Assembly (NCBI RefSeq): GCF_000244955.1
Contig: NZ_CM001439.1
Location: forward strand, 5,834,527-5,898,526
Direction: 5' to 3'
Length of the DNA stretch: 64,000 nt
DNA from: Saccharomonospora marina XMU15
GTDB lineage: Bacteria > Actinomycetota > Actinomycetes > Mycobacteriales > Pseudonocardiaceae
Position numbers and translations under genes: made by a program. This document shows positions 33,567 through 42,290 of this stretch, one piece after another. The notes under the pieces are model-generated. The model was not told the DNA's origin and ran no database searches. It saw only the letters and a list, made by a program, of their open reading frames with translations. Position 1 is the stretch's first letter, and each line of letters opens with the position of its first letter.

Positions 33567-34594
33567 TGGCCGCACCCGTCAAGACCAGCGTGGACGACCC
33601 GACCTCGACCGTCCGTAGCCTGACCATCGGCAAGGCTCTCAACCTGGGCCTGCGTGCCGCGATGGAGGCCGACGACAAGGTCATCGTCATGGGAGAGGAC
33701 GTCGGCAAGCTCGGCGGTGTTTTCCGCATCACCGACGGACTGCAGAAGGACTTCGGTGAACAGCGGGTGTTGGACACACCGCTCGCCGAGTCCGGGATCA
33801 TCGGCACCGCGGTGGGCCTCGCCGTCCGCGGCTTCCGCCCGGTGTGCGAGATCCAGTTCGAGGGGTTCATCTTCCCCGGCTTCGACCAGATCTCCAGCCA
33901 GTTGGCGAAGCTGCACTACCGCACGCAGGGCGAGATCAAGGTGCCCGTGGTGATCCGGGTGCCGTTCGGCGGCGGTATCGGCGCGGTCGAGCACCACTCG
34001 GAGTCGCCGGAGTCGCTGTTCGCGCACATCGCGGGGCTTCGCGTGGTCTCGTGTTCCAACGCCGTTGACGCGTACTGGATGATCCAGCAGGCCATCCGGT
34101 GCGACGACCCGGTGCTGCTGTTCGAGCCGAAACGGCTCTACCACTCGGCGGCGGCCAAGGCCGACGTCGACACGGCGGCCACGCCCGATCCGCTGTTCGC
34201 CTCGCGCACCGTTCGCGAGGGCTCGGCCGCCACTTTGGTGGCCTACGGGCCGTCGGTGAAGGTGTGTCTCGATGCCGCGGCGGCGGCACAGGAGGAGGGC
34301 ACCTCACTGGAGGTCATCGATCTGCGCACGCTCTCGCCGCTGGACCTGGAGCCGGTGTTCGAGTCCGTGCGCCGGACCGGACGCCTGATCACCGTCTCGG
34401 AGGCGCAGCCGGAGTCGTCCATCACCTCCGAGATCGCGGCACGGGTGCAGCAGGAGTGCTTCTACTCGCTGGAGGCGCCGGTGTTGCGGGTCACGGGCTT
34501 CGACACGCCGTACCCACCGGCGAAACTGGAGGAGCACTTCCTGCCCGACCTCGACCGGGTGTTGCACGCCGTCGACCGATCGCTGGCCTGGTAA
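33566..34594 (+). CDS. bkdB: 2-oxoacid dehydrogenase E1 beta subunit
   Basis: 342 residues, with ATG 33566 overlapping the E1-alpha stop (TGATG). Typical blocks are VIVMGEDVGKLGGVFRIT, FDTPLAESGIIG-like (VLDTPLAESGIIG), QFEGFIFPGFDQI and the C-terminal transketolase domain with EVIDLRTLSPLD and RVTGFDTPYP. It forms the heterotetrameric E1 with the preceding subunit. Confidence 0.9.
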   Translation: MAAPVKTSVDDPTSTVRSLTIGKALNLGLRAAMEADDKVIVMGEDVGKLGGVFRITDGLQKDFGEQRVLDTPLAESGIIGTAVGLAVRGFRPVCEIQFEGFIFPGFDQISSQLAKLHYRTQGEIKVPVVIRVPFGGGIGAVEHHSESPESLFAHIAGLRVVSCSNAVDAYWMIQQAIRCDDPVLLFEPKRLYHSAAAKADVDTAATPDPLFASRTVREGSAATLVAYGPSVKVCLDAAAAAQEEGTSLEVIDLRTLSPLDLEPVFESVRRTGRLITVSEAQPESSITSEIAARVQQECFYSLEAPVLRVTGFDTPYPPAKLEEHFLPDLDRVLHAVDRSLAW

Positions 34595-34606
34595 GGGGGT
34601 AGGAAC

Positions 34607-35938
34607 GTGCCGGAGTACAAGCAGTTCCCGCTCGCCGACACCGCCGAAGGGCTGACCGAGGCCGAGATCCTGAACTGGCGCGTGAAGCCTGGCGACGAGG
34701 TGCGGGTGAACCAGATCGTCGTGGAGATCGAGACGGCCAAGGCGGCGGTCGAGTTGCCCATTCCCTGGTCGGGCGTGGTCACCGAGTTGCTCGCCGAACC
34801 GGGACAGACCGTCGAGGTCGGCACGCCGATCATGACCGTCGATGTCGACCCCGGTGGCGACTCGGCTGGTCCCGGACCGGCGAACAACGGCTCGGTGAAG
34901 GTCGAACCCGCCGCGCCTGCCACACCCGCCGCGGCCGCGGAAGAGGAGATGAAGCCGCTGGTCGGCTACGGCTCCAAGGCGGTTTCGGCGAAGCGCCGCC
35001 CCCGCAAGGCGGTCGCCTCGCAAGGTGCGGACACCGTTGCCGCGCAGGTGGCTGACCCGGCCGTCGCGGCGACGAACACCCATGTGCCACTGGCCAAGCC
35101 GCCGGTGCGCAAGCTCGCCAAGGAGTTGGGCGTCGACCTGCGTACCGTCCCCGGCTCCGCCGATGGCGGTGTGATCACCAGGGAGGACGTGCGTAGGGCC
35201 GCGCAACCGCGGCCCGCTCCCGCCGCCGCGCCGTCGGGGGCACGGGAACGCCGGGTGCCGGTCAGGGGCGTCCGCAAGGCCACCGCGCAGGCGATGGTGG
35301 ACAGCGCCTTCTCTGCGCCGCACGTGACGGAGTTCCTCACCGTCGACGTCACCCCGATGATGACGCTGCGGGAGAAGCTGAAGACCACACCCGAGTTCTC
35401 CGCCGTCAAGCTCACCCCGCTCGCTTTCGCGGCGAAGGCGGTGTGCCTGGCGGTGCGGCGGACCCCGGACGTCAACGCCGTGTGGGACGAGCAGGCCGCC
35501 GAGATCGTCTACAAGGACTACGTCCACCTCGGCATCGCGGCGGCGACTCCACGGGGCCTCGTGGTGCCCAAGGTGCGCGACGCCGACGCGATGTCACTGG
35601 CCGAGCTCGCGGCCGCCATCGAGGCGCTGACCAGTACCGCGAAGGAGGGCAAGACACCACCGGAGGACATGCTCGGGGGCACGTTCACGATCACCAACGT
35701 GGGTGTGTTCGGCGTCGACACCGGTACGCCGATCATCAACCCCGGTGAGTCGGCGATCCTCGCGCTGGGTGCGATCAGGGACATGCCGTGGGTGGTCGAC
35801 GGCGAACTGGCCGTGCGCAAGGTGCTGCAGCTGTCGCTGAGCTTCGACCACAGGGTGGTGGACGGCCAGCAGGGTTCACAGTTCCTCGCCGACGTCGGGG
35901 CGCTGCTGTCCGACCCGGCCACGGCTATCACCTACTGA
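34607..35938 (+). CDS. bkdC: 2-oxoacid dehydrogenase E2, lipoyl acyltransferase
   Basis: 443 residues from GTG 34607 after AAGGGGGTAGG. Domain order is one lipoyl domain (1-80, lipoyl Lys45 in EIETAKAAVE), an Ala/Pro linker, a peripheral-subunit-binding domain (about 160-200, PPVRKLAKELGVD) and the catalytic acyltransferase domain. The last has the active-site HxxxDG as SFDHRVVDG near the C-terminus. No E3 (lipoamide dehydrogenase) gene follows; the complex must use one encoded elsewhere. A terminator follows. Confidence 0.9.
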   Translation: MPEYKQFPLADTAEGLTEAEILNWRVKPGDEVRVNQIVVEIETAKAAVELPIPWSGVVTELLAEPGQTVEVGTPIMTVDVDPGGDSAGPGPANNGSVKVEPAAPATPAAAAEEEMKPLVGYGSKAVSAKRRPRKAVASQGADTVAAQVADPAVAATNTHVPLAKPPVRKLAKELGVDLRTVPGSADGGVITREDVRRAAQPRPAPAAAPSGARERRVPVRGVRKATAQAMVDSAFSAPHVTEFLTVDVTPMMTLREKLKTTPEFSAVKLTPLAFAAKAVCLAVRRTPDVNAVWDEQAAEIVYKDYVHLGIAAATPRGLVVPKVRDADAMSLAELAAAIEALTSTAKEGKTPPEDMLGGTFTITNVGVFGVDTGTPIINPGESAILALGAIRDMPWVVDGELAVRKVLQLSLSFDHRVVDGQQGSQFLADVGALLSDPATAITY

Positions 35939-35945
35939 CACCTCG

Positions 35946-35987
35946 CCGCGACCCGCCGTCACGATTTCCAGGTGCGGCGGGTCGCGG
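35946..35987 (+). terminator. terminator of the 2-oxoacid dehydrogenase operon
   Basis: CCGCGACCCGCCG (35946-35958) pairs perfectly with CGGCGGGTCGCGG (35975-35987) around a 16-base loop, 7 bp after the E2 stop. No long U-run, as is common in high-GC actinobacteria. Confidence 0.7.
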
Positions 35988-36036
35988 TGGTCGCCCTCGC
36001 GGGAGCAAATCCGGGCACGCGCGCGTTGGAAAGGGT

Positions 36037-36495
36037 ATGGCTGTCGTGTTCCTGCTCTACGTGGTTGCCGAGGTGGCCGCCGTCTGGGCGGTCGCGTCCG
36101 CCATCGGCCTGCTGCCAACGCTGGGTCTGCTGCTGGCGGGCGCCATCGTCGGGTCATGGCTCGCGCGTCGTGAGGGGGGCAAGGCGGCGCAGGCATTCAT
36201 GGCCACCGCGAGAGCGGGTCGCTCGCCACACGCCGAGGTCACCGACGGCATGCTGGTGGGGCTCGGCGGCCTGCTGATCCTGCTGCCAGGCTTCGTCACC
36301 GACATCGCCGGGCTGCTGTTGCTGCTTCCGCCCACCCGTGGGCTCGCGCGGCGCGCGTGGCTGCGGCGGATCGAGCGGAAGGCACCGGCGGCAAACCGGC
36401 GGCACAGCGGGGTGATCGTCGTGGACAGCGAGGTGGTGCGGGACCGGGGCGACACGCCAGGGCAGCCGAGGCGACCGGTGATCGACTCGGAGTGA
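36037..36495 (+). CDS. FxsA family membrane protein
   Basis: A 152-residue protein starting at ATG 36037. It has an N-terminal helix pair (VVFLLYVVAEVAAVWAVASA, LGLLLAGAIVGSWLARREG) and a later hairpin (GLGGLLILLPGFVTDIAGLLLLLPPTRGLAR). The latter carries the family hallmark LPGFVTDI.G..LL.P. FxsA relatives relieve phage exclusion in E. coli, but the general function is unknown. Confidence 0.85.
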   Translation: MAVVFLLYVVAEVAAVWAVASAIGLLPTLGLLLAGAIVGSWLARREGGKAAQAFMATARAGRSPHAEVTDGMLVGLGGLLILLPGFVTDIAGLLLLLPPTRGLARRAWLRRIERKAPAANRRHSGVIVVDSEVVRDRGDTPGQPRRPVIDSE

Positions 36496-36511
36496 ACCCG
36501 CTCGCGGCCGG

Positions 36512-37072
36512 TCAGGTCGGGTTGGGCAGGTCGAAGTAGCCGCTGAGCCGTACCGCGGGTGTGTAGTCGCCCCTCACCTTGATCTTGCCGGTCATGAACA
36601 TGGTGGGCACGCCCACGTTGCCGGTCGCCATGCGAAGGAAGTCATCGGTTTCCACCGTGATCGTGGTGTCCACGTGCTCGTAGGGCGAGGTGTCCCAGTC
36701 GAAACGGCAGTCGCGGATGCTGCTGTAGAAGCACTCGTGGTCGCCGCCGCCGTCGGGGAAACGCCACGCCACCACAAGGTCGACGTACTTCACCTTCTCC
36801 GGCACCAGCCGTTGCGACATTCGGCGGAACACCTCGCGCAACAACACCGGCCGCAGTCGTGGGTGTTCGCAGGCCGCGCGCAACTGCTGCTTCGACGTCC
36901 TGCCGACCACCCTGGCGAGCACGTCGGTGGACAGCGCACTCAGCGAGGCGCCCGCACCGGTGTCCTCCAGCATGTGCAGGGTGTCGAGCAGCCGCACGAA
37001 CTGTTCGGGTGTAAGGGCGCCGACGTCGAGGCCGTCGGCGAACTCGTCCAGGGCAGCACCGGAGTCGGACAC
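36512..37072 (-). CDS. SCP2-like sterol-transfer-domain protein (tentative)
   Basis: The helical N-terminal part ends near residue 110. The C-terminal half resembles an SCP2-type hydrophobic carrier domain: TTITVETDDFLRMATGNVG, GKIKVRGDYTPAVRLSGYFD. Start is uncertain. GTG 37072 gives 186 residues and would be leaderless-like; TTG 37108 would run across the operator-like palindrome at 37084-37095. It is divergent from the TetR gene and probably under the same operator. Lipid binding would fit the fatty-acid genes nearby. Confidence 0.6.
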   Translation of the reverse strand: MSDSGAALDEFADGLDVGALTPEQFVRLLDTLHMLEDTGAGASLSALSTDVLARVVGRTSKQQLRAACEHPRLRPVLLREVFRRMSQRLVPEKVKYVDLVVAWRFPDGGGDHECFYSSIRDCRFDWDTSPYEHVDTTITVETDDFLRMATGNVGVPTMFMTGKIKVRGDYTPAVRLSGYFDLPNPT

Positions 37073-37083
37073 CGGCGTAAGGT

Positions 37084-37095
37084 TACTCAGCAGTA
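37084..37095. promoter_or_regulatory. TACT-N4-AGTA operator between SCP2-like and TetR genes
   Basis: TACTCAGCAGTA has both half-sites of the palindrome intact, with a centre different from the fabG4-fadA2 copy. It lies 70 bp before the TetR start and 12 bp before the likely SCP2-gene start, a position suited to autoregulation of the TetR gene. Confidence 0.6.
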
Positions 37096-37164
37096 GACAG
37101 CGCGGCAATCCCGAGGCGACACAACCCTGACGGGTAGCGTTTGCGCTGTAGGAGGAGGTAGCAG

Positions 37165-37851
37165 GTGGCGCAGGACGTACAGCGGCCGACGGAGCGAGCC
37201 AAACGACTGCCGAGGGCGGTCCGCGAGAAGCAGATCCTTGATGCCGCGGTGCGGGTTTTCTCGCTCCACGGCTACCACTCGGCTTCGATGGACGAGATCT
37301 CCGATGTCGCGGGCGTGTCCAAGCCGATGATCTACAGCTACCTGGGCGCGAAGGAGGACCTGTTCCTGCACTGCATCCGCCGCGAGGCCAACCGGATGCT
37401 GGAAGCCGTGCAGGCGGGAATCCGGCCGGACGTCCCTCCCGACATGCAGCTGTGGCACGGGCTGCGCGCCTTCTACGGGTTCGTCGCCTCGCACCGCGAG
37501 TCGTGGGTGGTGCTGCACCGGCACGCGATCACCGTCGGCGGGCCGTTCGCCGACGAGATCACCGACCTGCGAGGCAAGGCGATCAAGCTGGTCGGCGGCC
37601 TGGTGGTCAGCGCGGGTGCCCGCAAGGGCCTCGCCGAGCAGGTGGAGTTCTCCGGGGAGGGCCTCGCCGCCGCGCTGGTCGGCGCCGCGGAGTCACTCGC
37701 GGACTGGTGGCTCGACCACACCGACGTCCCCGACGGCGTGCTCGCCTCGTGGCTGATGAACCTGGCCTGGCTCGGCTTCAACGACCTCGTCGAGGGACAA
37801 CTGTGGCGGCCGAGGGAACACGAGGGCGAGCACGGCGCCGACCAGGTGTGA
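37165..37851 (+). CDS. TetR family transcriptional regulator
   Basis: 228 residues from GTG 37165 with a strong AGGAGGAGG site. The HTH is canonical: REKQILDAAVRVFSLHGYHS, then ASMDEISDVAGVSKPMIYSY. The ligand domain is Ala/Leu-rich and unassigned. It lies between an SCP2-like gene and the htdX-fabG4 operon, as TetR genes do near the corresponding mycobacterial cluster. I infer that it controls the fatty-acid genes through TACT-N4-AGTA sites. Confidence 0.88.
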   Translation: MAQDVQRPTERAKRLPRAVREKQILDAAVRVFSLHGYHSASMDEISDVAGVSKPMIYSYLGAKEDLFLHCIRREANRMLEAVQAGIRPDVPPDMQLWHGLRAFYGFVASHRESWVVLHRHAITVGGPFADEITDLRGKAIKLVGGLVVSAGARKGLAEQVEFSGEGLAAALVGAAESLADWWLDHTDVPDGVLASWLMNLAWLGFNDLVEGQLWRPREHEGEHGADQV

Positions 37852-37867
37852 CGGCGCGACCAGGCCG

Positions 37868-38752
37868 CTACGGCTGCGAGTCGACCTCCACCACGGTCCC
37901 CTCGAGGTGCGGTTTGGGCTTGCGCGCGTGCCACAGTTCGAAGGCCCAACCCTGCTCGGTGGACCACGAGGTGAACGCCACCTTGGCGGGCAGCAACACC
38001 GGCAACTTGAACCGCACGTCCACCGTGTAGGCCTGTGGCAGCCTGCCCTCGAAGGCCGCGAGGCAGCGAGCCTTGGTCCACATCCCGTGCGCGATGGCGG
38101 AGCGGAAGCCGAACATTCGCGCGGTCAGCGAGTACAGGTGAATGGGGTTGCGATCCCCGGACACCTCGGCGTAGCGCCGCCCGATGTCGGAAGGCACCTG
38201 CCAGACCGCGCTCGCGGACGGCTTGGCCAGACCTGCCGACCGCCGCCGCTCACCCTGCTCGTCACCCGAACCACCGCCACGCCGCAGGTAGGTGCTCACG
38301 TCGGTCCACACGGCCGAGCTCGCGTCACCCTCACCGGCCACGAGCTCGCTCACCATGTCGAACTGGGTGCCCTTCTCGTGCGGGCGCAGGTTCTCGGCCC
38401 GCACCCGCAGGGTGAACTCCTCACCGACGCGCACCGGGCGCCGCTGGGTGATCCGGTTCGCCACGTGCACCATCCCCAGCAGCGGGAACGGGAACTCGGG
38501 CTCGGTCATCAGCGCGACCTGCAGCGGGAAGGCGAGCACGTGCGGGTAGGTGGCGGGCAGCTCGTCGCCGAGCCGGAAACCGCACACCCGGTTGTACTCG
38601 GCCACGTGTGCGGCCTCGGCCACGACGCCGGGGCGCACGTACTCCGAATCCGGCAGTACCTCGGCGGCCCCGCCCTTGCGCAGCCCACCCAGTACGGCCC
38701 TCGGGTACAGCGTTGACAGGCTCGGCGCTTGCGACAGTTCCTTGACGGTCAT
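37868..38752 (-). CDS. htdX: MaoC-like (3R)-hydroxyacyl-thioester dehydratase, HtdX type
   Basis: 294 residues with a double hot-dog fold. The C-terminal half has the R-hydratase motif YAEVSGDRNPIHLYSLTA, where Asp and His are catalytic, then GFRSAIAHGMW. It dehydrates or hydrates (3R)-hydroxyacyl-CoA/ACP. It follows fabG4 by one base on the same strand, as the pair Rv0242c-Rv0241c does in M. tuberculosis, and would act on the product of that reductase. Confidence 0.9.
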   Translation of the reverse strand: MTVKELSQAPSLSTLYPRAVLGGLRKGGAAEVLPDSEYVRPGVVAEAAHVAEYNRVCGFRLGDELPATYPHVLAFPLQVALMTEPEFPFPLLGMVHVANRITQRRPVRVGEEFTLRVRAENLRPHEKGTQFDMVSELVAGEGDASSAVWTDVSTYLRRGGGSGDEQGERRRSAGLAKPSASAVWQVPSDIGRRYAEVSGDRNPIHLYSLTARMFGFRSAIAHGMWTKARCLAAFEGRLPQAYTVDVRFKLPVLLPAKVAFTSWSTEQGWAFELWHARKPKPHLEGTVVEVDSQP

Positions 38753-38753
38753 C

Positions 38754-40097
38754 TCAGGCTCCCAGGAACGCCTGGCCGCACACGCGGACGACGTTGCCGT
38801 TGACGGCGGACGAGGCGGGGTTGGCGTACCAGGCGATGGTCTCGGCCACGTCGACGGGAAGCCCGCCCTGCGCGAGGCTGGACAGCCGCCTGCCGAACTC
38901 CCTGATCACCACCGGAACCGCGGCGGTCATCTTCGTCTCGATGAACCCCGGCGCCACGGCGTTGATCGTGCCCCCGTGCTCGGCAAGCCTCGGCGCGGCC
39001 TCGTTCACCATGCCGATGACACCGGCCTTGCTGGTGGCGTAGTTGGTCTGGCCGACATTGCCCGCGATGCCCGCGATGGAGGACACGCCGATGATCCGGC
39101 CGTTGTCCCGCAACACCCCTTCGGAAAGCAGCCGATCGTTGATCTCCAGCGCCGCGCCGAGGTTGACACTCAGCACCGAGTCCCACGCGCTGTCGCCGAG
39201 GTTGCCGAGCGTCTTGTCCCTTGTGATGCCCGCGTTGTGCACGACGACGTCCACGCCGCCGTGGCGCTCGGTGAGGTAGCCCGCGAGCCGCTCCGGCGCG
39301 TCGGCCGCGGTGATGTCGAGTTGCAGCGCCGAACCGCCGATCCGGTTGGCCACCTCGGACAGCTCGCCGCCCTGCGCCGGAATGTCCAGCGCGACGACGT
39401 GGGCACCGTCGCGGGCGAGCACCTCCGCGATGGCGGCGCCGATGCCCCTCGATGCACCGGTGACGACCGCGACCCTGTCACGCAGCGGCTGCTCCCAGTT
39501 CTGCGGCGGCCGCGCCATGGTGGTCCCCGCCGTGCCGACACGGATCACTTGCCCGTCGACGAAGGCCGACTTGGCCGACAGCAGGAACCGCATCGTCGAC
39601 TCGGCGGCCTCCTCCGCGCCTTGCGCCACATACACCAGCTGTGCGGTGGCTCCACGCTTGAGTTCCTTGCCCACGGAGCGGGTGAAACCCTCCAGCGCGC
39701 GCTGGGCGATGCGCTCGCGGCCCTCGACACGTTCCGGGGGCGTGCCGACGACCACCACGCGGCCGCAGCCTGCGACCTTGCGGATGACGGGGTGGTAGAA
39801 GCGGTACAGCTCGCGCAGCTGCGCCGGTTCGGTGACGCCGGTCGCATCGAAGACGAGCGCACCGTAGCGGGTGTCGTCCTCGGGGGTGTGCAGGACCTCG
39901 ATGCCTGCCGCGCCGAGCTGCGAGGTGAGCACCTTTTCCATCCGCCCACCCGGTGCGGCCCCCACAAGTGCGGGACCATCGAGAGCAGGCTGCCCGGGGC
40001 GGTAGCGTCGCAGCGTCGGCGGGTTCGGCAGGCCGAGCTTCGGCACGAGGAACTTGCCGAGCGGTGTCTTGGTGAACTGCTGATACTTGTCAGCCAT
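38754..40097 (-). CDS. fabG4: 3-oxoacyl reductase, FabG4 (long, two-domain) type
   Basis: 447 residues from ATG 40097, with GGGAGG upstream. This is the high-molecular-weight FabG: an N-terminal flavodoxin-like domain (about 1-200) precedes a standard SDR domain. The SDR domain has VAVVTGASRGIGAAIAE, the NAG motif VVHNAGITRD, catalytic Ser in GVSSIAGIAG and YATSK. It reduces 3-oxoacyl-CoA/ACP. It overlaps its promoter region with fadA2, which contains two operator-like palindromes. Confidence 0.92.
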   Translation of the reverse strand: MADKYQQFTKTPLGKFLVPKLGLPNPPTLRRYRPGQPALDGPALVGAAPGGRMEKVLTSQLGAAGIEVLHTPEDDTRYGALVFDATGVTEPAQLRELYRFYHPVIRKVAGCGRVVVVGTPPERVEGRERIAQRALEGFTRSVGKELKRGATAQLVYVAQGAEEAAESTMRFLLSAKSAFVDGQVIRVGTAGTTMARPPQNWEQPLRDRVAVVTGASRGIGAAIAEVLARDGAHVVALDIPAQGGELSEVANRIGGSALQLDITAADAPERLAGYLTERHGGVDVVVHNAGITRDKTLGNLGDSAWDSVLSVNLGAALEINDRLLSEGVLRDNGRIIGVSSIAGIAGNVGQTNYATSKAGVIGMVNEAAPRLAEHGGTINAVAPGFIETKMTAAVPVVIREFGRRLSSLAQGGLPVDVAETIAWYANPASSAVNGNVVRVCGQAFLGA

Positions 40098-40122
40098 CGG
40101 ATGCCTCCCGTCGGCGGTGGTG

Positions 40123-40151
40123 CACTGGCCAGCATAACTTACTGGCCAGTA
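40123..40151. promoter_or_regulatory. tandem TACT-N4-AGTA-type operators between fabG4 and fadA2
   Basis: TACTGGCCAGTA at 40140-40151 is a perfect 12-bp palindrome. CACTGGCCAGCA at 40123-40134 is the same with one change in each half. The spacing is 17 bp. Placed in the 97-bp gap of the divergent pair, they could govern both transcripts. Confidence 0.7.
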
Positions 40152-40194
40152 GGTTACACTTCCTACGGTGCGAGAACGCTGATCAGGAGGAACC

Positions 40195-41526
40195 ATGACC
40201 TCAGCGCAGAAGCCAGGCGCCCGCAGGACCCGGTCGAACCGGGGCAAGTCGGCGAGTGTCCGCAGGGTCGCGATCATCGGCGGCAACCGGATTCCGTTCG
40301 CCCGATCGAACGGCCCTTACGCCGACGCCTCCAACCAGGACATGCTCACCGCTGCCATCGATGGTCTGATCAGCCGCTTCTCGCTGCAAGGCGAGCAACT
40401 CGGCGAGGTGGCCGCGGGTGCGGTGCTCAAGCACGCACGCGACTTCAACCTGGCAAGGGAGTGTGTGCTCGGCAGCAGGCTGGCGCCAACCACGCCGGCA
40501 TCCGACGTGCAGATGGCGTGCGGTACCGGGCTGCAGGCCATCGTCAACGTGGCGAACAAGATCGCGATGGGCCAACTCGACTCGGCCATCGCAGGCGGTG
40601 TCGACACCACCAGCGACGCGCCACTCGCGGTCAACGACAGCCTCCGCAGGCTGCTGGTGCGGTTCAACGCCGCCAGGAGCGCGAAGGAGCGGATGCGGCT
40701 GCTCGGGCAGCTACGCCCCGGCCACATCGTGCCGGAGATCCCGCGCAACGCGGAGCCGAGGACCGGGCTCTCCATGGGCGAGCACGCCTCACTGACCGCG
40801 AAGGCGTGGGACATCGGCCGGGCAGAGCAGGACGAGTTCGCCGCGGCCAGCCATCGCAAGCTCGCCGCTGCCTACGACCGCGGCTTCTTCGACGACCTGC
40901 TCACGCCCTACCTGGGTCTCACCAGGGACCAGAACCTGCGAGGAGACTCGACGCCGGAGAAGCTGGCGAAGCTGAAGCCGGTGTTCGGCGGCGCCGAGGG
41001 CACGATGACGGCAGGCAACTCGACCCCGCTCTCCGACGGCGCCTCCACCGTGCTGCTGGCCACCGAGGAGTGGGCGAAGCAGCGCAAGCTGCCGGTGCTC
41101 GCCTACCTGACGCCGTTCTCGCAGACCGCCGCCGTCGACTACGTGCACGGTGACGAGGGCCTGCTGATGGCCCCCGCCTACGCGGTGCCGCGGATGCTGG
41201 CGAAGGCGGGCCTTTCGCTCGGCGACTTCGACTTCTACGAGATCCACGAGGCGTTCGCCTCGCAGGTGCTGGCGACACTGAAGGCGTGGGAGGACCCGAC
41301 GTTCGCCAAGGAACGGCTCGGCCTCGACGAGCCGGTCGGCTCCGTCGACCGCGAGAAGCTCAACGTCAACGGCTCCTCGCTCGCGGCGGGCCACCCGTTC
41401 GCGGCAACCGGCGGGCGCATCGTGGCAACCCTGGCCAAGCTGCTCAACGAGAAGGGCTCCGGCCGTGGCCTGATCTCCATCTGCGCCGCGGGCGGGCAGG
41501 GCGTTACCGCGATCCTGGAGAAGTAG
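40195..41526 (+). CDS. fadA2: acetyl-CoA acetyltransferase / 3-ketoacyl-CoA thiolase, FadA2 type
   Basis: 443 residues, ATG 40195 after AGGAGGAACC. Thiolase residues are present: nucleophilic Cys in MACGTGLQA, YEIHEAFASQ, the His motif GHPFAATGGR, and the second Cys in ICAAGGQG. It cleaves or condenses 3-ketoacyl-CoA. Divergent from fabG4-htdX, matching the mycobacterial Rv0243 arrangement. Confidence 0.93.
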   Translation: MTSAQKPGARRTRSNRGKSASVRRVAIIGGNRIPFARSNGPYADASNQDMLTAAIDGLISRFSLQGEQLGEVAAGAVLKHARDFNLARECVLGSRLAPTTPASDVQMACGTGLQAIVNVANKIAMGQLDSAIAGGVDTTSDAPLAVNDSLRRLLVRFNAARSAKERMRLLGQLRPGHIVPEIPRNAEPRTGLSMGEHASLTAKAWDIGRAEQDEFAAASHRKLAAAYDRGFFDDLLTPYLGLTRDQNLRGDSTPEKLAKLKPVFGGAEGTMTAGNSTPLSDGASTVLLATEEWAKQRKLPVLAYLTPFSQTAAVDYVHGDEGLLMAPAYAVPRMLAKAGLSLGDFDFYEIHEAFASQVLATLKAWEDPTFAKERLGLDEPVGSVDREKLNVNGSSLAAGHPFAATGGRIVATLAKLLNEKGSGRGLISICAAGGQGVTAILEK

Positions 41527-41596
41527 CGGCGACAGCCAAGGACGCGCGCATCCGGGGTCAGCACGGGCTCGCGTGTAGCGTGCTAGATTGCGGCCC

Positions 41597-41680
41597 ATGT
41601 TGCGTTGGCACGGACACCGGGTGAGTGCTGCCCCTGCCGAGTCCTGCCTGCCTTCGCGGGTCGGGATTGCGAGGGGGTGA
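41597..41680 (+). CDS. possible short upstream ORF of the toxin-antitoxin operon
   Basis: ATG 41597 opens 27 codons ending at TGA 41678-41680, one base before the antitoxin start. TAGATT at 41584-41589 could be a -10 hexamer placing the transcript start at or near this ATG, which would make it leaderless. It may only be a coupling device; protein function is not claimed. Confidence 0.3.
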   Translation: MLRWHGHRVSAAPAESCLPSRVGIARG

Positions 41681-41681
41681 C

Positions 41682-42290
41682 ATGTTCCCGACCGATCTGA
41701 CCGCCGTACTGACCGGAGCGTCCCGGCCGCAACTACGCCGGTGGAAAGCCACCGGCTTGCTGGTGCCCGAAGTCGCGGTGAAGCCACGCCTGCTGTATTC
41801 GTTCCGCGACGTGGTGGCACTGCGCACGGTTGTCCGGCTACGAAGCGAGACCTCACTGCAGAAGGTGCGTCGCGCCTTCTCGACGATGCCCGCTCTCGAC
41901 TTCACCGAGCACCCGTCGAAGTACCGTTTCGGCACGGATGGCCGCACCATCGTCGTCGCGGACAACGATGGCAACACCATCGACCTGGTCAGAAGCCCTG
42001 GGCAGTACGAACTGCTCAGCCTCGCCGACATCTTCCAGCCGTTTCGGACCAACCGCGGGGACAGCGTGGTGGACTTCCTTCACCCACGCGAACGTCTGGA
42101 AGTACGCGCGGGCCGCATGGGTGGTTGGCCCACGATCGTCGAAACCCGCATCCCGTACGACACCATCGCGACCCTGCTGGCCGACGGAGAAGTACCCCTG
42201 GCTGATGTCAGCTACTACTACCCGGGTGTCGACGCGGAGGCAGCCAAGGACGCCCTCGATTTCCACACGACCGTCCAGGGCGTGGCGTGA
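41682..42290 (+). CDS. antitoxin: MerR-like HTH fused to DUF433
   Basis: The 202-residue protein has two parts. The N-terminal winged helix is MerR-like (LTGASRPQLRRWKATGLL, then YSFRDVVALRTVVRLR). The C-terminal DUF433 domain contains GGWPTIVETRIPYDTIATLL and DVSYYYPGVDAEAAKDAL. DUF433 (COG2442) is the predicted antitoxin partner of DUF5615 (COG4634) toxins. The MerR-type N-terminus would let it bind its own promoter. The ATG overlap with the toxin gene (4 bp) supports a toxin-antitoxin unit. GAGGGGGTGA precedes the start. Confidence 0.78.
   Translation: MFPTDLTAVLTGASRPQLRRWKATGLLVPEVAVKPRLLYSFRDVVALRTVVRLRSETSLQKVRRAFSTMPALDFTEHPSKYRFGTDGRTIVVADNDGNTIDLVRSPGQYELLSLADIFQPFRTNRGDSVVDFLHPRERLEVRAGRMGGWPTIVETRIPYDTIATLLADGEVPLADVSYYYPGVDAEAAKDALDFHTTVQGVA

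Noticed and set aside
32337-35938. Assignment as pyruvate dehydrogenase rather than branched-chain complex
   Set aside because: Not fully excluded. Separate E1 alpha and beta genes are unusual for the main actinobacterial PDH, which uses a fused AceE, so the branched-chain type is preferred.
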